From assembly GCA_027019325.1 (NCBI GenBank), contig JALUWT010000175.1, positions 1 to 33,412 on the forward strand: a stretch of 33,412 bases of DNA, written 5' to 3'. Positions 8,666 to 18,699 of this stretch are shown here, in pieces. Origin of the DNA: Sulfurimonas sp. GTDB lineage: Bacteria > Campylobacterota > Campylobacteria > Campylobacterales > Sulfurimonadaceae. Each line of letters begins with the position of its first letter. Position 1 is the stretch's first letter. Position numbers and translations under genes: made by a program. The notes under the pieces are model-generated. The model had not been told where the DNA came from. It saw nothing but the letters and a program-made list of their open reading frames with translations, and did no database searches.

Positions 8666-11399
8666 ACTTTTTACACTTTTGCTTCTCATGGCTACAACTC
8701 TTTTTGCAGGAGTAACAGATAAAAGTGCTCTGCTTTACTATGGTGATAAAATCTCTTACCCTATGGCCGGCATCCATGACTATATCATCGTCCAGCCTTC
8801 CAATACAAATGTTTATACCCATGGTTTTAAAATTTACAAAAAGAAGATGTATGCCTATGTAAGCATTGGCGAGATGGACAGAGACAGTGAGCTTTACAAT
8901 GATATCAACAAAAGTTGGATAGTGGGTGAGAACAAAACATGGAAGAGTGATGTTTTAGATCTTACAAATCCGGAGTATCAGCAGTTTCTTTTTCGTAAAA
9001 TAATAGAACCACAAATAAAACGCGGTTTTAAAAACTTTTTCTTTGACACCCTCGACTCGTATGAACTTGTCGCAAAAACACCGGCGCAAAGACAAAAGAG
9101 CCAAAAAGCACTGATTCATATCATTAACACCTTTCACACACGCTACCCCAATGCCAAACTTATCATCAACAGAGGCTTTGAAATAATAGACGCTGTTCAC
9201 AACGCAGTAACAGCAGTTTTATTTGAATCGTACTATAAAGGTGTACATGGCAAAAAAACGAGTTACTATGCTGTAGAGAATAAAGACAGAGTATGGTTGG
9301 ATGCAAAACTGCAAAAAATTCGAAAATATAATCTTGATATCATTGCAGTTGATTATCTGCCATTTCAAGAGATAAATACAAAAAAAGCCAATCAGCTTGT
9401 AGACTCTTTACAAGCTAAAGGTTTTATTCCTTATGTCAGCACACAGGATTTGACGATTTATGGAAAATCTTCCAAAAATCCTATTAAGCGTGAGATTCTT
9501 ACTCTTGCTGATACCAGCCAGCACGATAAGATGGAAACCGGCGCCCACCTTTACGGAGCATTACCACTTGAGTATTTGGGTTACATTCAAAAACTTTACG
9601 ATATTCATCAGACATTACCAAGAATAGAGCAGATGCAGCAATATGCCGGTGTTGTTGTCTGGCTTCCACGGAGTTATCCAAATGCTGAAAAACTTGTTGC
9701 TTGGCTCACGCAGGTCAAAAATTCCGGTATCAAAATCGTTTTTGCAGGAAATTTTGGCATAGATAATATCAAACTGCTGCATGATTTTCGCATAAGTACG
9801 AAAGAGTATCCTCAAGCGGCCAACAATACAAATAAGGTACTCATATCAAGCAGTATTATGGGATTTGAAATGAAGCCCCCACTTGCTTATAACGGCTACT
9901 ATATAGATATTTCCAAAGGAGATCCACTCTATAAGATCACAGATTCTAATCATCACACAGCAGTGCTTGCCGCTGTAATGCCATGGGGAGGCTTTGCCAT
10001 TGGCAATGCTTTTATGACCACGATTAATGATGACAATATCTGGACCATTAATCCTTTTGAGTTTTTTAAAGAAGCACTCCAACTCAAGAGCATTCCTGTC
10101 CCTGATACAACAACAGAGAATGGAAAACGCATCTTTTTTAGCCATATAGATGGTGATGCAATTATGAATAGAGTTGAGTGGAATCCAAAACTCTTTTGTG
10201 GAGAGATTATTTTAAATGATATCCTTAAAAAATATCACACTCCTATTTCTGCCTCTATAGTCGGTGCAGAAGTCGATAGTAACGGTCTCTATCCAAAGCT
10301 CTCACCACAACTACAACAATTAGTCAAAAATATTTATAAACTCCCAAATGTGGAGGGAGCAACACATACCTTTTCGCATCCGTTTTTCTGGGAAAAAATC
10401 AAAAATGGAAACCTTGCTCCACAATACAGACTTGATCCAAAAGGGTATACATTTTCTCTTCCTTATGAGATAGAAGGCATGTTGCAGCAAATCAATGAAC
10501 AATATTATCCAAAAGATAAAATGCCAAAAGCACATACCCTATTTTGGAGTGGTGATTGTATGCCACAGCTCAACGCACTTAGTTTCGTCTATAAACACAA
10601 AATTTTAAACATCAATGGAGGGGACACCTATGCCACCAATCTACACCCATGGCTCTCATATATAGCCCCCTATGGTATTGAACGTGGAGAGTATTATCAA
10701 ATATATACAGGGCAACAGGATGAAAATGTCTATACAAATGACTGGAAAGGGCCCTATTGGGGATTTAGAAATGTCATACAAACATTTAAGCTCACAGATT
10801 CTCCAAGACGTTTTAAACCGATTGACATCTATTATCATTACTATTCAGGTTCCAAAAGAGCCTCTTTCAACGCCTTAAAATATGTCTATGACTGGGTAAT
10901 GAAACGAGACACAAACCCAATGTTTACCTCAGAATATATTCCTAAAGCCATGGATTACTATACACTCTCCATGGCACAAGAGGGAGATAGATTTTTATTT
11001 GCCGGTCTGCATGATCTTAAAACTGTTCGTATAGAGAAAAAAGATGCAACTATAAATTTAAAAAAATCACTCAATATTGCCGGTTACAAACATTTTCAAA
11101 ACCATACGTATCTCCATATTGGTACAGATACCAAGGCCCTCATTGATACGCATCCAACAGAAGTCAAACAGCCTTATCTAGTCAGTGCCAATGGAAAGAT
11201 CACAGAATTAACGCAAGACGCGAAACATTTTCATATCAAACTTAGTGCACATGTACCTCTTAAATTAGAGCTTTTTATGCCAAAAGAGTGCCGCTATAAA
11301 CTTTCCCCGGGCTATAAAAAAGAGTTAGAACAAGAGAATATAATCTCCTTTAGCTATAAAAGCAGAACAGAAGTTGTTGTCGATGCGATTTGCAAATAA
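8643..11399 (+). CDS. pelA: PelA-like bifunctional hydrolase/deacetylase
   Basis: Signal peptide; GH114-like N-terminus (YVSIGEMDRDSELY, FFFDTLDSYE); deacetylase motifs FFSHIDGD and THTFSH. Confidence 0.88.
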   Translation: MKHLCSSKLFTLLLLMATTLFAGVTDKSALLYYGDKISYPMAGIHDYIIVQPSNTNVYTHGFKIYKKKMYAYVSIGEMDRDSELYNDINKSWIVGENKTWKSDVLDLTNPEYQQFLFRKIIEPQIKRGFKNFFFDTLDSYELVAKTPAQRQKSQKALIHIINTFHTRYPNAKLIINRGFEIIDAVHNAVTAVLFESYYKGVHGKKTSYYAVENKDRVWLDAKLQKIRKYNLDIIAVDYLPFQEINTKKANQLVDSLQAKGFIPYVSTQDLTIYGKSSKNPIKREILTLADTSQHDKMETGAHLYGALPLEYLGYIQKLYDIHQTLPRIEQMQQYAGVVVWLPRSYPNAEKLVAWLTQVKNSGIKIVFAGNFGIDNIKLLHDFRISTKEYPQAANNTNKVLISSSIMGFEMKPPLAYNGYYIDISKGDPLYKITDSNHHTAVLAAVMPWGGFAIGNAFMTTINDDNIWTINPFEFFKEALQLKSIPVPDTTTENGKRIFFSHIDGDAIMNRVEWNPKLFCGEIILNDILKKYHTPISASIVGAEVDSNGLYPKLSPQLQQLVKNIYKLPNVEGATHTFSHPFFWEKIKNGNLAPQYRLDPKGYTFSLPYEIEGMLQQINEQYYPKDKMPKAHTLFWSGDCMPQLNALSFVYKHKILNINGGDTYATNLHPWLSYIAPYGIERGEYYQIYTGQQDENVYTNDWKGPYWGFRNVIQTFKLTDSPRRFKPIDIYYHYYSGSKRASFNALKYVYDWVMKRDTNPMFTSEYIPKAMDYYTLSMAQEGDRFLFAGLHDLKTVRIEKKDATINLKKSLNIAGYKHFQNHTYLHIGTDTKALIDTHPTEVKQPYLVSANGKITELTQDAKHFHIKLSAHVPLKLELFMPKECRYKLSPGYKKELEQENIISFSYKSRTEVVVDAICK

Positions 11400-12441
11400 A
11401 GAGAAAGTTTATGTAGCAAGCTACAAAGAGGTCATTATCGGTTTTATCACCTTTGCTTTGATTCTCTTTGTGCTTTATCCAAAAGACCTCATACTCCAAC
11501 AGATTTTAAAGGAAAAATCAAACTATGACTTAAGTGTGCTCTATCTCAAAAATATGCTTCGAAATGATCCTAAAAATGAAAAACTCATTTTGACACTTGC
11601 GCAAAAAAGCATCAAAAGTCAAAATCGAGATTTAGCACTCCGTCTTTTAGAACTACTAAAAAAATCTTCACACAAAGAAGTACAAAAGAAAGCCTACCTT
11701 CTGAGTTATAAACTTTTAAAACAGAACTATTTTTTCTTGCAAAACAAAAAAGACAAAGCTGGAATGCAAAAGCTGCGAAAAGAGCTTGCAACAGTTTTTC
11801 TTACTATTTTGAACAGACATTTTTACAATGATGAAGATCTCAAAATGCTCTATAAAGAAGCGATGTTTTTAAAAAGTGAAGAAGTGCAGTATTTATTGCT
11901 TACAAAGATGATTCAAAAAAATCCGGACAATATTAAACAACTCAAAGATGCCCTTTACCTTGCTTCGAAACTAAAAAAGTACAATGAAGCATTTCACTAT
12001 CTTGATAAACTTGCAAAACTAGACAAAAAACATATGCTAAAATACAATAATACCTACTTTTATCTTCTCACGCAGGTCTACAACTATAAAGAGCTCGAAA
12101 ATCATCTTCTTACAGTTGCAAAAAATTCCAAATATTGGCAAGATAAAGTTATAGAGTTTTATCTCGCACATAAAAAGTATAAAAAAGCAGCTGCGTATTA
12201 TATGCATCTTTTTTATCAAACAAAAGATTATCATAAAAGAAGAGATTTGTGGCTCAAAGCACTTATAACACTGCAATCTGGAAATTTACTCAAAGATGCA
12301 GTACAATTAGGAAGTAAGTATGAAGAGTACTTCATCAAAAGCAAAGAAGCCAGAGTGACGCTTTTAAAACTCTATCTCTCTGCAAATGATGTGCAAAAAG
12401 CAAAAGAACTCTCGGCAAAAATATTAAAGGTTTTCAAATGA
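11383..12441 (+). CDS. PelB N-terminal-like protein: membrane-anchored TPR protein
   Basis: Likely ATG at 11383 (ORF track 11374). One TM helix (VIIGFITFALILFVLYPKD) followed by helical repeats; between pelA and the TPR/beta-barrel ORF. Confidence 0.72.
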   Translation: MRFANKEKVYVASYKEVIIGFITFALILFVLYPKDLILQQILKEKSNYDLSVLYLKNMLRNDPKNEKLILTLAQKSIKSQNRDLALRLLELLKKSSHKEVQKKAYLLSYKLLKQNYFFLQNKKDKAGMQKLRKELATVFLTILNRHFYNDEDLKMLYKEAMFLKSEEVQYLLLTKMIQKNPDNIKQLKDALYLASKLKKYNEAFHYLDKLAKLDKKHMLKYNNTYFYLLTQVYNYKELENHLLTVAKNSKYWQDKVIEFYLAHKKYKKAAAYYMHLFYQTKDYHKRRDLWLKALITLQSGNLLKDAVQLGSKYEEYFIKSKEARVTLLKLYLSANDVQKAKELSAKILKVFK

Positions 12442-15203
12442 TACGTATTATTTTTTTAGTATCACTACTCCTCTTCTTCTCATTTGAAGCCAACGCAAAG
12501 GTTTCTCTCAGTGATACAGAAATAAAGCTGATGTTTCAATCTTTTGTCTACTCAAATGATTTAGAAAATGCTTATAAAACTGCAAAAATCGCCTACAATA
12601 GAGATCCAAACTCCTACTACTGGAACCAAAAAATGGCGGAGATTTGCAGATGGAGCGGCCGAGGAGCAGAGGCGATGAAGTATCTGCGTTTTTTATATGA
12701 CAAAAAGCACAGTTCCAAACTTGCCAAAGATATCATCGATTACGGGCTCAGTGCCTATCAATATGAAGCGATTAAAGATTTAGTCACGCAAGAAGCACTA
12801 CAAAAACCGACTGAAAAAAATATCCAAAGAATGGTCTATATTTATACGCAGACAGGAGAGCCTCAAAAGGCAGCAAAAATCTTGCATAAACTTTATCTTC
12901 GCACGCATAAAAGTAATTTTTTAACAAAAGAGTTACAGATATATATGAATATGGGCGACATTGAGGCAGCAAAAAGAATCGTCACACACATAGAAAAAAA
13001 TAACCTTTACAACTATGACAACATCCAGCTGCTCTCCTACTATTACTATCTCTCACGCAATATACAAAAAGCATACAGTATCTTAAATAAGGTCAATATT
13101 TCAAAAAAATATAATGAAAAACTCTACCAGACAATGAGTGATTTGGGATGGTATTTGCAGCATTACACAAAAGCATCAAGCATTTCTCAGACAATCTTGC
13201 AACACAAAGATGGCCGTCTGGTTGATTATGAGAGAGTCATTTATGCCAACAGAGATGCTAACCCCTCTCTGGCTATGGAAACTGCTTTAAAAGCATATGA
13301 GAAGTATCATCACAGCTATCTTTTTTATACCTTTGCCAACAATGCGCTTAAAACAAAAAAATTCCAACTCCTCTCTACTACAATCCTTACAATCGACAAG
13401 GAAAAAACTGCTCTCACGCAAGAGGCAAATTACTGGCTCATTAAAGCACAGCTAGCTGCACATTTTAAAGAGCGAAAAAAAGCACATTATGCTCTGTTGC
13501 AAGCTTTACGATTAGATAAACATAACCTGCAGATTCAATTTACTGCCATAGACCTCTTTTTGCAATATGGTTTTTATGCAGATGCCAAAGTAACACTGCA
13601 AGATATTGTTGAGGAGAAAACAGTTCCTGTATCACTCTATTTTCCTGTTGCTTCACTCTATTACAGTTTGCATGACATCAATTTGGCTGCTTTTTATGCA
13701 GACAAACTCCAGCAGATGCAATCACCCCTCACGCAAACACTTGCATTTCATTTTTTGCGTTTAAATATTTACAGAGCGCAGTTGAATCATCCGGCTGTGG
13801 CACATGAGATAAGAGAGCTTGAGGGCTTATTGCAAAGAGAAAGAAAAAACAATCCCAAGAGCATAAAAAGTGATAAATATCTTTATGATTATTTACGTCT
13901 TTCTCTCTACACTTTGGGAGCAGATAAGTTTGAAAAAGAGCTTGCAGATGCTAAAAAATATCTCTCAACAGCGCACTATAATGACATGCAATACGCCTGG
14001 GCTGTTCAAAACAATGCTGATGAAAAAGCACATGCAATCTACCTGCAGACCAGTACAAGAGAGGTTTGGCTTGAGTTTTCCAATGCTCTTATGCAACAAG
14101 AGCACAGTAAAATTGAAGACCTTCTTTTTGCCTATTTAAGAACGCTGCCACTGAATGATGCTGCCTATGGCGCACAAAATGACGGGCAAACTGCCCTTTC
14201 CCAATCACTCACATACAGTTCACTCAATACAAACCAAAGAGATCAAAATGCTTATATCTCTTGGCTTAACTTGACAAAAAAACGTTCTGATCTGTTTGAT
14301 TCGAAACTCTCATACTATAATCGTAATCCGCTTCTTCGAAAATATGTAAAAATAAAAAATGATACTTACATTAATGATGGTATTTTCCTCTTGAGTCATC
14401 TTGAATACTACAAAAATTCTACGCTTGATGACACACTTCTACTCTATACGCCAAAGAGCTCTCTTGGAGTAGATTTTGGAGTGAGAAAACTTTTTAACAA
14501 AGCAAAAGTAGAACTCAAAGGCGGTTATGCGGACAGTATGGACTCTTACTATCGTTTTTCCCTCTACGGAGAGTATATTTTGAACAGCTATTTTACACTC
14601 AAAGCCAAAGCAGCCAAGAACATCACAGCTGATGAGTCTACGCAACTTCTTCTCGGTGGTAAAAAAGATATGCTCTCCCTGGGTATTCTCTACAACATCC
14701 TCAACTCTACATCACTTGAGATGAGATATGACAGAAATAGCTACACTTCTCAAGATAATATAAAAATTGGACGTGGAAATTACTTTAGTGCAAATCTCGG
14801 TTATCAAATCAGAAATGGGTATCCGGATTTACATATCGGTATCTTTAGCGATGCCGGAGTTTATCAGGAAAATGCAGGTTCAAAAGGTGTTATGGACAGA
14901 CTACAGGATGAAAACTTCAAAGTGCTTCCAAAAGATTTTTACAATCTTGGTGTCAACTTCTCCTATGGTATGCAAAATAGTGAAATCTACACAAGAGTCT
15001 GGAGACCATACTTTGAGGGTTCAAGCTATTATAACAGTGAACTGGGTGATTTTACGTATGGATTTAGTGCCGGCTATGGTGGCAAAGTCTACTCTCAAGA
15101 TCACCTTGTCATTGGTACGGAGTATACAAACTCCGTCAGTGGCGTCGGTGGCAATATATTGGAAATATTTTTACGTTATGAATTTTTATACACGCATCGC
15201 TAA
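12438..15203 (+). CDS. pelB: PelB C-terminal-like protein: TPR repeats plus outer-membrane beta-barrel
   Basis: Own signal peptide (MIRIIFLVSLLLFFSFEANA), long TPR region, C-terminal alternating strands ending in an aromatic/charged pattern (LEIFLRYEFLYTHR). Confidence 0.78.
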   Translation: MIRIIFLVSLLLFFSFEANAKVSLSDTEIKLMFQSFVYSNDLENAYKTAKIAYNRDPNSYYWNQKMAEICRWSGRGAEAMKYLRFLYDKKHSSKLAKDIIDYGLSAYQYEAIKDLVTQEALQKPTEKNIQRMVYIYTQTGEPQKAAKILHKLYLRTHKSNFLTKELQIYMNMGDIEAAKRIVTHIEKNNLYNYDNIQLLSYYYYLSRNIQKAYSILNKVNISKKYNEKLYQTMSDLGWYLQHYTKASSISQTILQHKDGRLVDYERVIYANRDANPSLAMETALKAYEKYHHSYLFYTFANNALKTKKFQLLSTTILTIDKEKTALTQEANYWLIKAQLAAHFKERKKAHYALLQALRLDKHNLQIQFTAIDLFLQYGFYADAKVTLQDIVEEKTVPVSLYFPVASLYYSLHDINLAAFYADKLQQMQSPLTQTLAFHFLRLNIYRAQLNHPAVAHEIRELEGLLQRERKNNPKSIKSDKYLYDYLRLSLYTLGADKFEKELADAKKYLSTAHYNDMQYAWAVQNNADEKAHAIYLQTSTREVWLEFSNALMQQEHSKIEDLLFAYLRTLPLNDAAYGAQNDGQTALSQSLTYSSLNTNQRDQNAYISWLNLTKKRSDLFDSKLSYYNRNPLLRKYVKIKNDTYINDGIFLLSHLEYYKNSTLDDTLLLYTPKSSLGVDFGVRKLFNKAKVELKGGYADSMDSYYRFSLYGEYILNSYFTLKAKAAKNITADESTQLLLGGKKDMLSLGILYNILNSTSLEMRYDRNSYTSQDNIKIGRGNYFSANLGYQIRNGYPDLHIGIFSDAGVYQENAGSKGVMDRLQDENFKVLPKDFYNLGVNFSYGMQNSEIYTRVWRPYFEGSSYYNSELGDFTYGFSAGYGGKVYSQDHLVIGTEYTNSVSGVGGNILEIFLRYEFLYTHR

Positions 15204-15206
15204 GAT

Positions 15207-16214
15207 TTACTTGTAACCATTCGGGTTCATTGACTGCCAGCGCCATGCATCCTCACACATGTCATTGACATCTTTTTTTGCATACCAGCCAAGAACTTCT
15301 TGTGCATACGACGGGTCTGCATAACATTTTGCAATGTCACCGGCACGTCTTGGAGCAAAATTGTAAGCTATTTTTTTGCCCGAAGCCTTCTCAAAAGCAT
15401 GCAGCATATCTAAAACAGAGTAGCCTTTTCCCGTTCCAAGATTTACTGTAAGAACTTTATTTAAAGCATTAATCTTCTCTAGTGCCTTTACGTGCCCCTG
15501 CGCTAAATCAACTACATGGATGTAATCTCTCACGCCGGTACCATCGGGAGTATCATAATCATTTCCGAAAATTTGCAGGGCTTCTCTTTTACCGACTGCT
15601 ACCTGTGCGATGTAAGGCATAAGATTGTTCGGTATACCGTTTGGATCTTCTCCGATGAGTCCTGAAGGGTGTGCTCCAACAGGATTGAAATAGCGCAAAA
15701 GTATGATTTTCCAAGTTGCGTCTGAGACAAAAACATCTCTAAGTATCTCTTCTATGAAAAGCTTACTGCGTCCATATGGGTTTGTGGCACTAAGAGGAAA
15801 ATCTTCTTTTATTGGTGTTGCGTGAGGATCGCCGTAAACGGTGGCGGAGGAGCTAAAGACTATCTTTTTGCAGTTATTTTTTTGCATCACTTCACACAGA
15901 GCAACTGTCCCGTAGACATTGTTGTCGTAATACTCCAAGGGCATTGCAACAGACTCACCGACAGCTTTTAGCCCTGCAAAGTGAATGACAGAATCTATTG
16001 CATATGCATCAAAAACTTTTTGTAAGGCTGCTTTGTCACGAATATCACCCTCAACAAATTTTACAGCTTTGCCTGTAATCTTCTCTACGCGGGAGAGTGC
16101 TGCTATTGAAGCATTTGAAAGATTGTCATAGACAACAAAATCATAGCCTACCTCAAAGAGCTCAACACAGGTATGTGTTCCTATATAGCCCGCTCCACCT
16201 GTAATTAAAACCAT
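15207..16214 (-). CDS. galE: UDP-glucose/UDP-GlcNAc 4-epimerase
   Basis: MVLITGGAGYIGTHTCVELF, SSSATVYGD, NPYGRSKLFIEEI, RYFNPVGAHPSG. Start 16214 avoids overlap with the upstream gene (ORF track 16229). Confidence 0.95.
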   Translation of the reverse strand: MVLITGGAGYIGTHTCVELFEVGYDFVVYDNLSNASIAALSRVEKITGKAVKFVEGDIRDKAALQKVFDAYAIDSVIHFAGLKAVGESVAMPLEYYDNNVYGTVALCEVMQKNNCKKIVFSSSATVYGDPHATPIKEDFPLSATNPYGRSKLFIEEILRDVFVSDATWKIILLRYFNPVGAHPSGLIGEDPNGIPNNLMPYIAQVAVGKREALQIFGNDYDTPDGTGVRDYIHVVDLAQGHVKALEKINALNKVLTVNLGTGKGYSVLDMLHAFEKASGKKIAYNFAPRRAGDIAKCYADPSYAQEVLGWYAKKDVNDMCEDAWRWQSMNPNGYK

Positions 16215-16215
16215 A

Positions 16216-16761
16216 TTATCCGGCTGCATTCATCGCGAGTTGTGCCATCTTCTGCATATACGCATCGACACTCTCACCTGCATCTAAAACTTTTTTCAGT
16301 TCATTGATGAAGTACTCTTTTGTTCGCTCATCTGCTATGTTAAAAGTATAAAATACCCACTCAGCATTGAGTGCAATCCTTTCACCGTTTTTTTCAACCT
16401 CAAATTTTCTGTAAAGATTGATATCCGTCGCAGCCAAAAGCTCTAAAACTGTTGTATAAAAAGTATTGAGCTCATAATTGAGCAGTGAGGAGAGCTCCTC
16501 TTTTGAAATTTTGGCATCATTATCGTCAAAATCAAATCTTCCAAGAATTAAGGCATCCCCAAGAATGAGCTGTTCGCCAAGGAAATATGCCGGCTTTTTT
16601 GCACTCAAAGCATTAGCATCAGCGTAAATGACATGTTCATTAACAGATTCCAGTTCATCAATGAGGATAGAGCTAAAAAATGTGTAGACACTGTTGGCTT
16701 TCATCTCAATGTCGAGCTCTACGACTTCTTGCGTGAGGGGATTAACAGAGAGTGCTTTCAT
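16216..16761 (-). CDS. Conserved hypothetical protein
   Basis: 181 aa ORF packed between moeA and galE; no motif recognised. Confidence 0.75.
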   Translation of the reverse strand: MKALSVNPLTQEVVELDIEMKANSVYTFFSSILIDELESVNEHVIYADANALSAKKPAYFLGEQLILGDALILGRFDFDDNDAKISKEELSSLLNYELNTFYTTVLELLAATDINLYRKFEVEKNGERIALNAEWVFYTFNIADERTKEYFINELKKVLDAGESVDAYMQKMAQLAMNAAG

Positions 16762-17987
16762 TAAAACTCTCCCAAAAGGATGACAGAGACATAAGTACCT
16801 GCTTCTAAAAACTTGTCATCTTCTCCGGCTATCATCAATGCAGAGTTATCAAGCATATTTGTAAGTATCGCAGAACTTCCCACTTTTTTACCCTCAAAGT
16901 TGACAAAGTACTCGCCATCCTCTACAATGACATTACATGCAGTAAACTCTGTAAACCTGCTTCGTTTTTTAAAGTCTTCTTGTAGTTTTGCAGCAACTCT
17001 CTTATAAGGTGCGCTTTTACCCAACATTTTCGCAATCAGCGGCAGAGCATATAAAATAGCCGTTACCGTAGAGGAGTAGGCAAATCCAGGCAATGCTAAA
17101 GTAAATTTGTGACCGCGCTGTGCCACAAGAATATGACGACCCGGTTTTATGCCCACACCTCTATAGACGACTTCTGCACCAAGACGGGGAATAATGTCTT
17201 TTACAAAGTCATAATCGCCAACACTCACGCCACCCGTGCTCACTAAAATATCTGCAGACTCTAAAGCATTCTCAAATGTTTTCATGATGGCATCTTTGTC
17301 ATCAGGAGCCGTTCCAAGCTGAATGACTTCTGCACCGGCCTGTTCAAAAAGAGCTGCCAAAGTGTAGTTGTTTGAACTTCTAATTTGTGCAGGATTATCA
17401 GAGTTTTCACCCAAATCCAAAATTTCACTTCCCGTTGCAATGACGGCTACACGAGGGCGCAGTGCTACTTTTACCATGACCTGATTCAGCCCTGCCATCA
17501 CACCAATCTCAGCAAAACCTATCTTGGTGCCTTTTTTGATGAGGACATCCTCTGCTGCATATCCCTCTCCAACCGGTCGAACGGCATTGCCAACTGCAAC
17601 CTCTTCGTTAATAATAATCTTACCCTCTTTAAAAGTAACATTCTCTATCTGAATTAAAGTATCACTCCCGGAGGGCATCATCGAACCTGTAAAAGTTTTG
17701 ATGGACTCCCCTTCTGCTAAAACACGTGTCTCATCATGCCCGGCAGGGTTGTCTCCAAGAACAATCAATTCGCCTTTTTGCAAATCTTCATGACGGATAG
17801 CATAGCCATCCATCGAAGCTGTCGGGAACTGCGGGTCATTAAATTCAGCCGCTATATCTTGTGCCAAAACTCTGCCCAAGGCATCGCTCAAAGGGACTCT
17901 CTCGTAGCGGTGATCATTTACCTGCAGGAGATCCAACATATTTTGACTTGTCTCAAAAGAGATAAAATCAATTCCTGTTATACTCAT
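16761..17987 (-). CDS. moeA: Molybdopterin molybdenumtransferase
   Basis: DPQFPTASMDGYAIR, GSMMPSGSDTLIQIE, STGGVSVGDYDFVKDI, ALPGFAYSS. Confidence 0.95.
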   Translation of the reverse strand: MSITGIDFISFETSQNMLDLLQVNDHRYERVPLSDALGRVLAQDIAAEFNDPQFPTASMDGYAIRHEDLQKGELIVLGDNPAGHDETRVLAEGESIKTFTGSMMPSGSDTLIQIENVTFKEGKIIINEEVAVGNAVRPVGEGYAAEDVLIKKGTKIGFAEIGVMAGLNQVMVKVALRPRVAVIATGSEILDLGENSDNPAQIRSSNNYTLAALFEQAGAEVIQLGTAPDDKDAIMKTFENALESADILVSTGGVSVGDYDFVKDIIPRLGAEVVYRGVGIKPGRHILVAQRGHKFTLALPGFAYSSTVTAILYALPLIAKMLGKSAPYKRVAAKLQEDFKKRSRFTEFTACNVIVEDGEYFVNFEGKKVGSSAILTNMLDNSALMIAGEDDKFLEAGTYVSVILLGEF

Positions 17988-18430
17988 TTTTTTGCTCCTA
18001 AAATACCGCTGCCTTCAATTGCAGTCGAACGGTCTTTCGCATAAATGCGTTCTTTATTCTTTAAATCATATTTCCAGATAGGTGCGCTTGCTTTAAAATC
18101 TTCTACAAATTCATCTATAAATTCTAGTGCCACTCTGCGTTTTGGAGAGAAAACTGCTGCAATGTAAGAGGATTCATGCAGCATGACATTACCCCGTGAG
18201 TGTGCCATTTTTATAATGGCACCTTTTTCTTTTGCTTTCTCCTGCCACGCTGCATACCAAGACTCTAAAATAGGCTCATAGATGTCAAAACTGAGCCCCT
18301 CTATGCCATCTTCACTGCGTACAGTTCCAACAAAAGGAATGTATGCTCCATAGTTACTTGTCGCTTCTTCTTCATACCAATCTTTGAGTATTTTTGGCAC
18401 ATCCAAAGCGCCGTCATATAAGCTTAGCAA
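17984..18430 (-). CDS. moaE: Molybdopterin synthase catalytic subunit
   Basis: GAYIPFVGTVRSEDG, AHSRGNVMLHESSYIAAVFSPKR, IWKYDLKNKERI. Confidence 0.92.
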   Translation of the reverse strand: MLSLYDGALDVPKILKDWYEEEATSNYGAYIPFVGTVRSEDGIEGLSFDIYEPILESWYAAWQEKAKEKGAIIKMAHSRGNVMLHESSYIAAVFSPKRRVALEFIDEFVEDFKASAPIWKYDLKNKERIYAKDRSTAIEGSGILGAKK

Positions 18431-18433
18431 GGC

Positions 18434-18655
18434 TCACCCTCCACAAACTGGTGGAAGCAGTGAGATTTTATCTCCATCTTTGAGCGCTGCTTCAAGTGAA
18501 GATACAAGCGTATCATTCACTGCCACTGCAGAGTTCTCTAGCCACTCTGAAAGCTCTTTGTCCTCTTGGAGTATTACTGCCAACTCATTTAAGTTTGTAA
18601 TCTCTAACTCCAAAGCATCTTTTTGTATCGGTCCTAAAAATTCTACTCTTACCAT
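18434..18655 (-). CDS. moaD: Molybdopterin synthase sulfur carrier subunit
   Basis: 73 aa ubiquitin-like ORF ending in ISLLPPVCGG (C-terminal GG). Confidence 0.92.
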   Translation of the reverse strand: MVRVEFLGPIQKDALELEITNLNELAVILQEDKELSEWLENSAVAVNDTLVSSLEAALKDGDKISLLPPVCGG

Positions 18656-18699
18656 TTTTATAATACCTCATAATTTTCTTATTTGAATTATATCTAAGA

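Noticed and set aside
11374-12441. Frameshift or pseudogene explanation for split PelB
   Set aside because: The second ORF has its own start and signal peptide, and both ORFs are open over their whole length, so a genuine gene split is more likely.
14767-15216. 149 aa + strand ORF overlapping the 3' end of the PelB-like gene
   Set aside because: Alternate frame within the beta-barrel coding region; no protein family resemblance.
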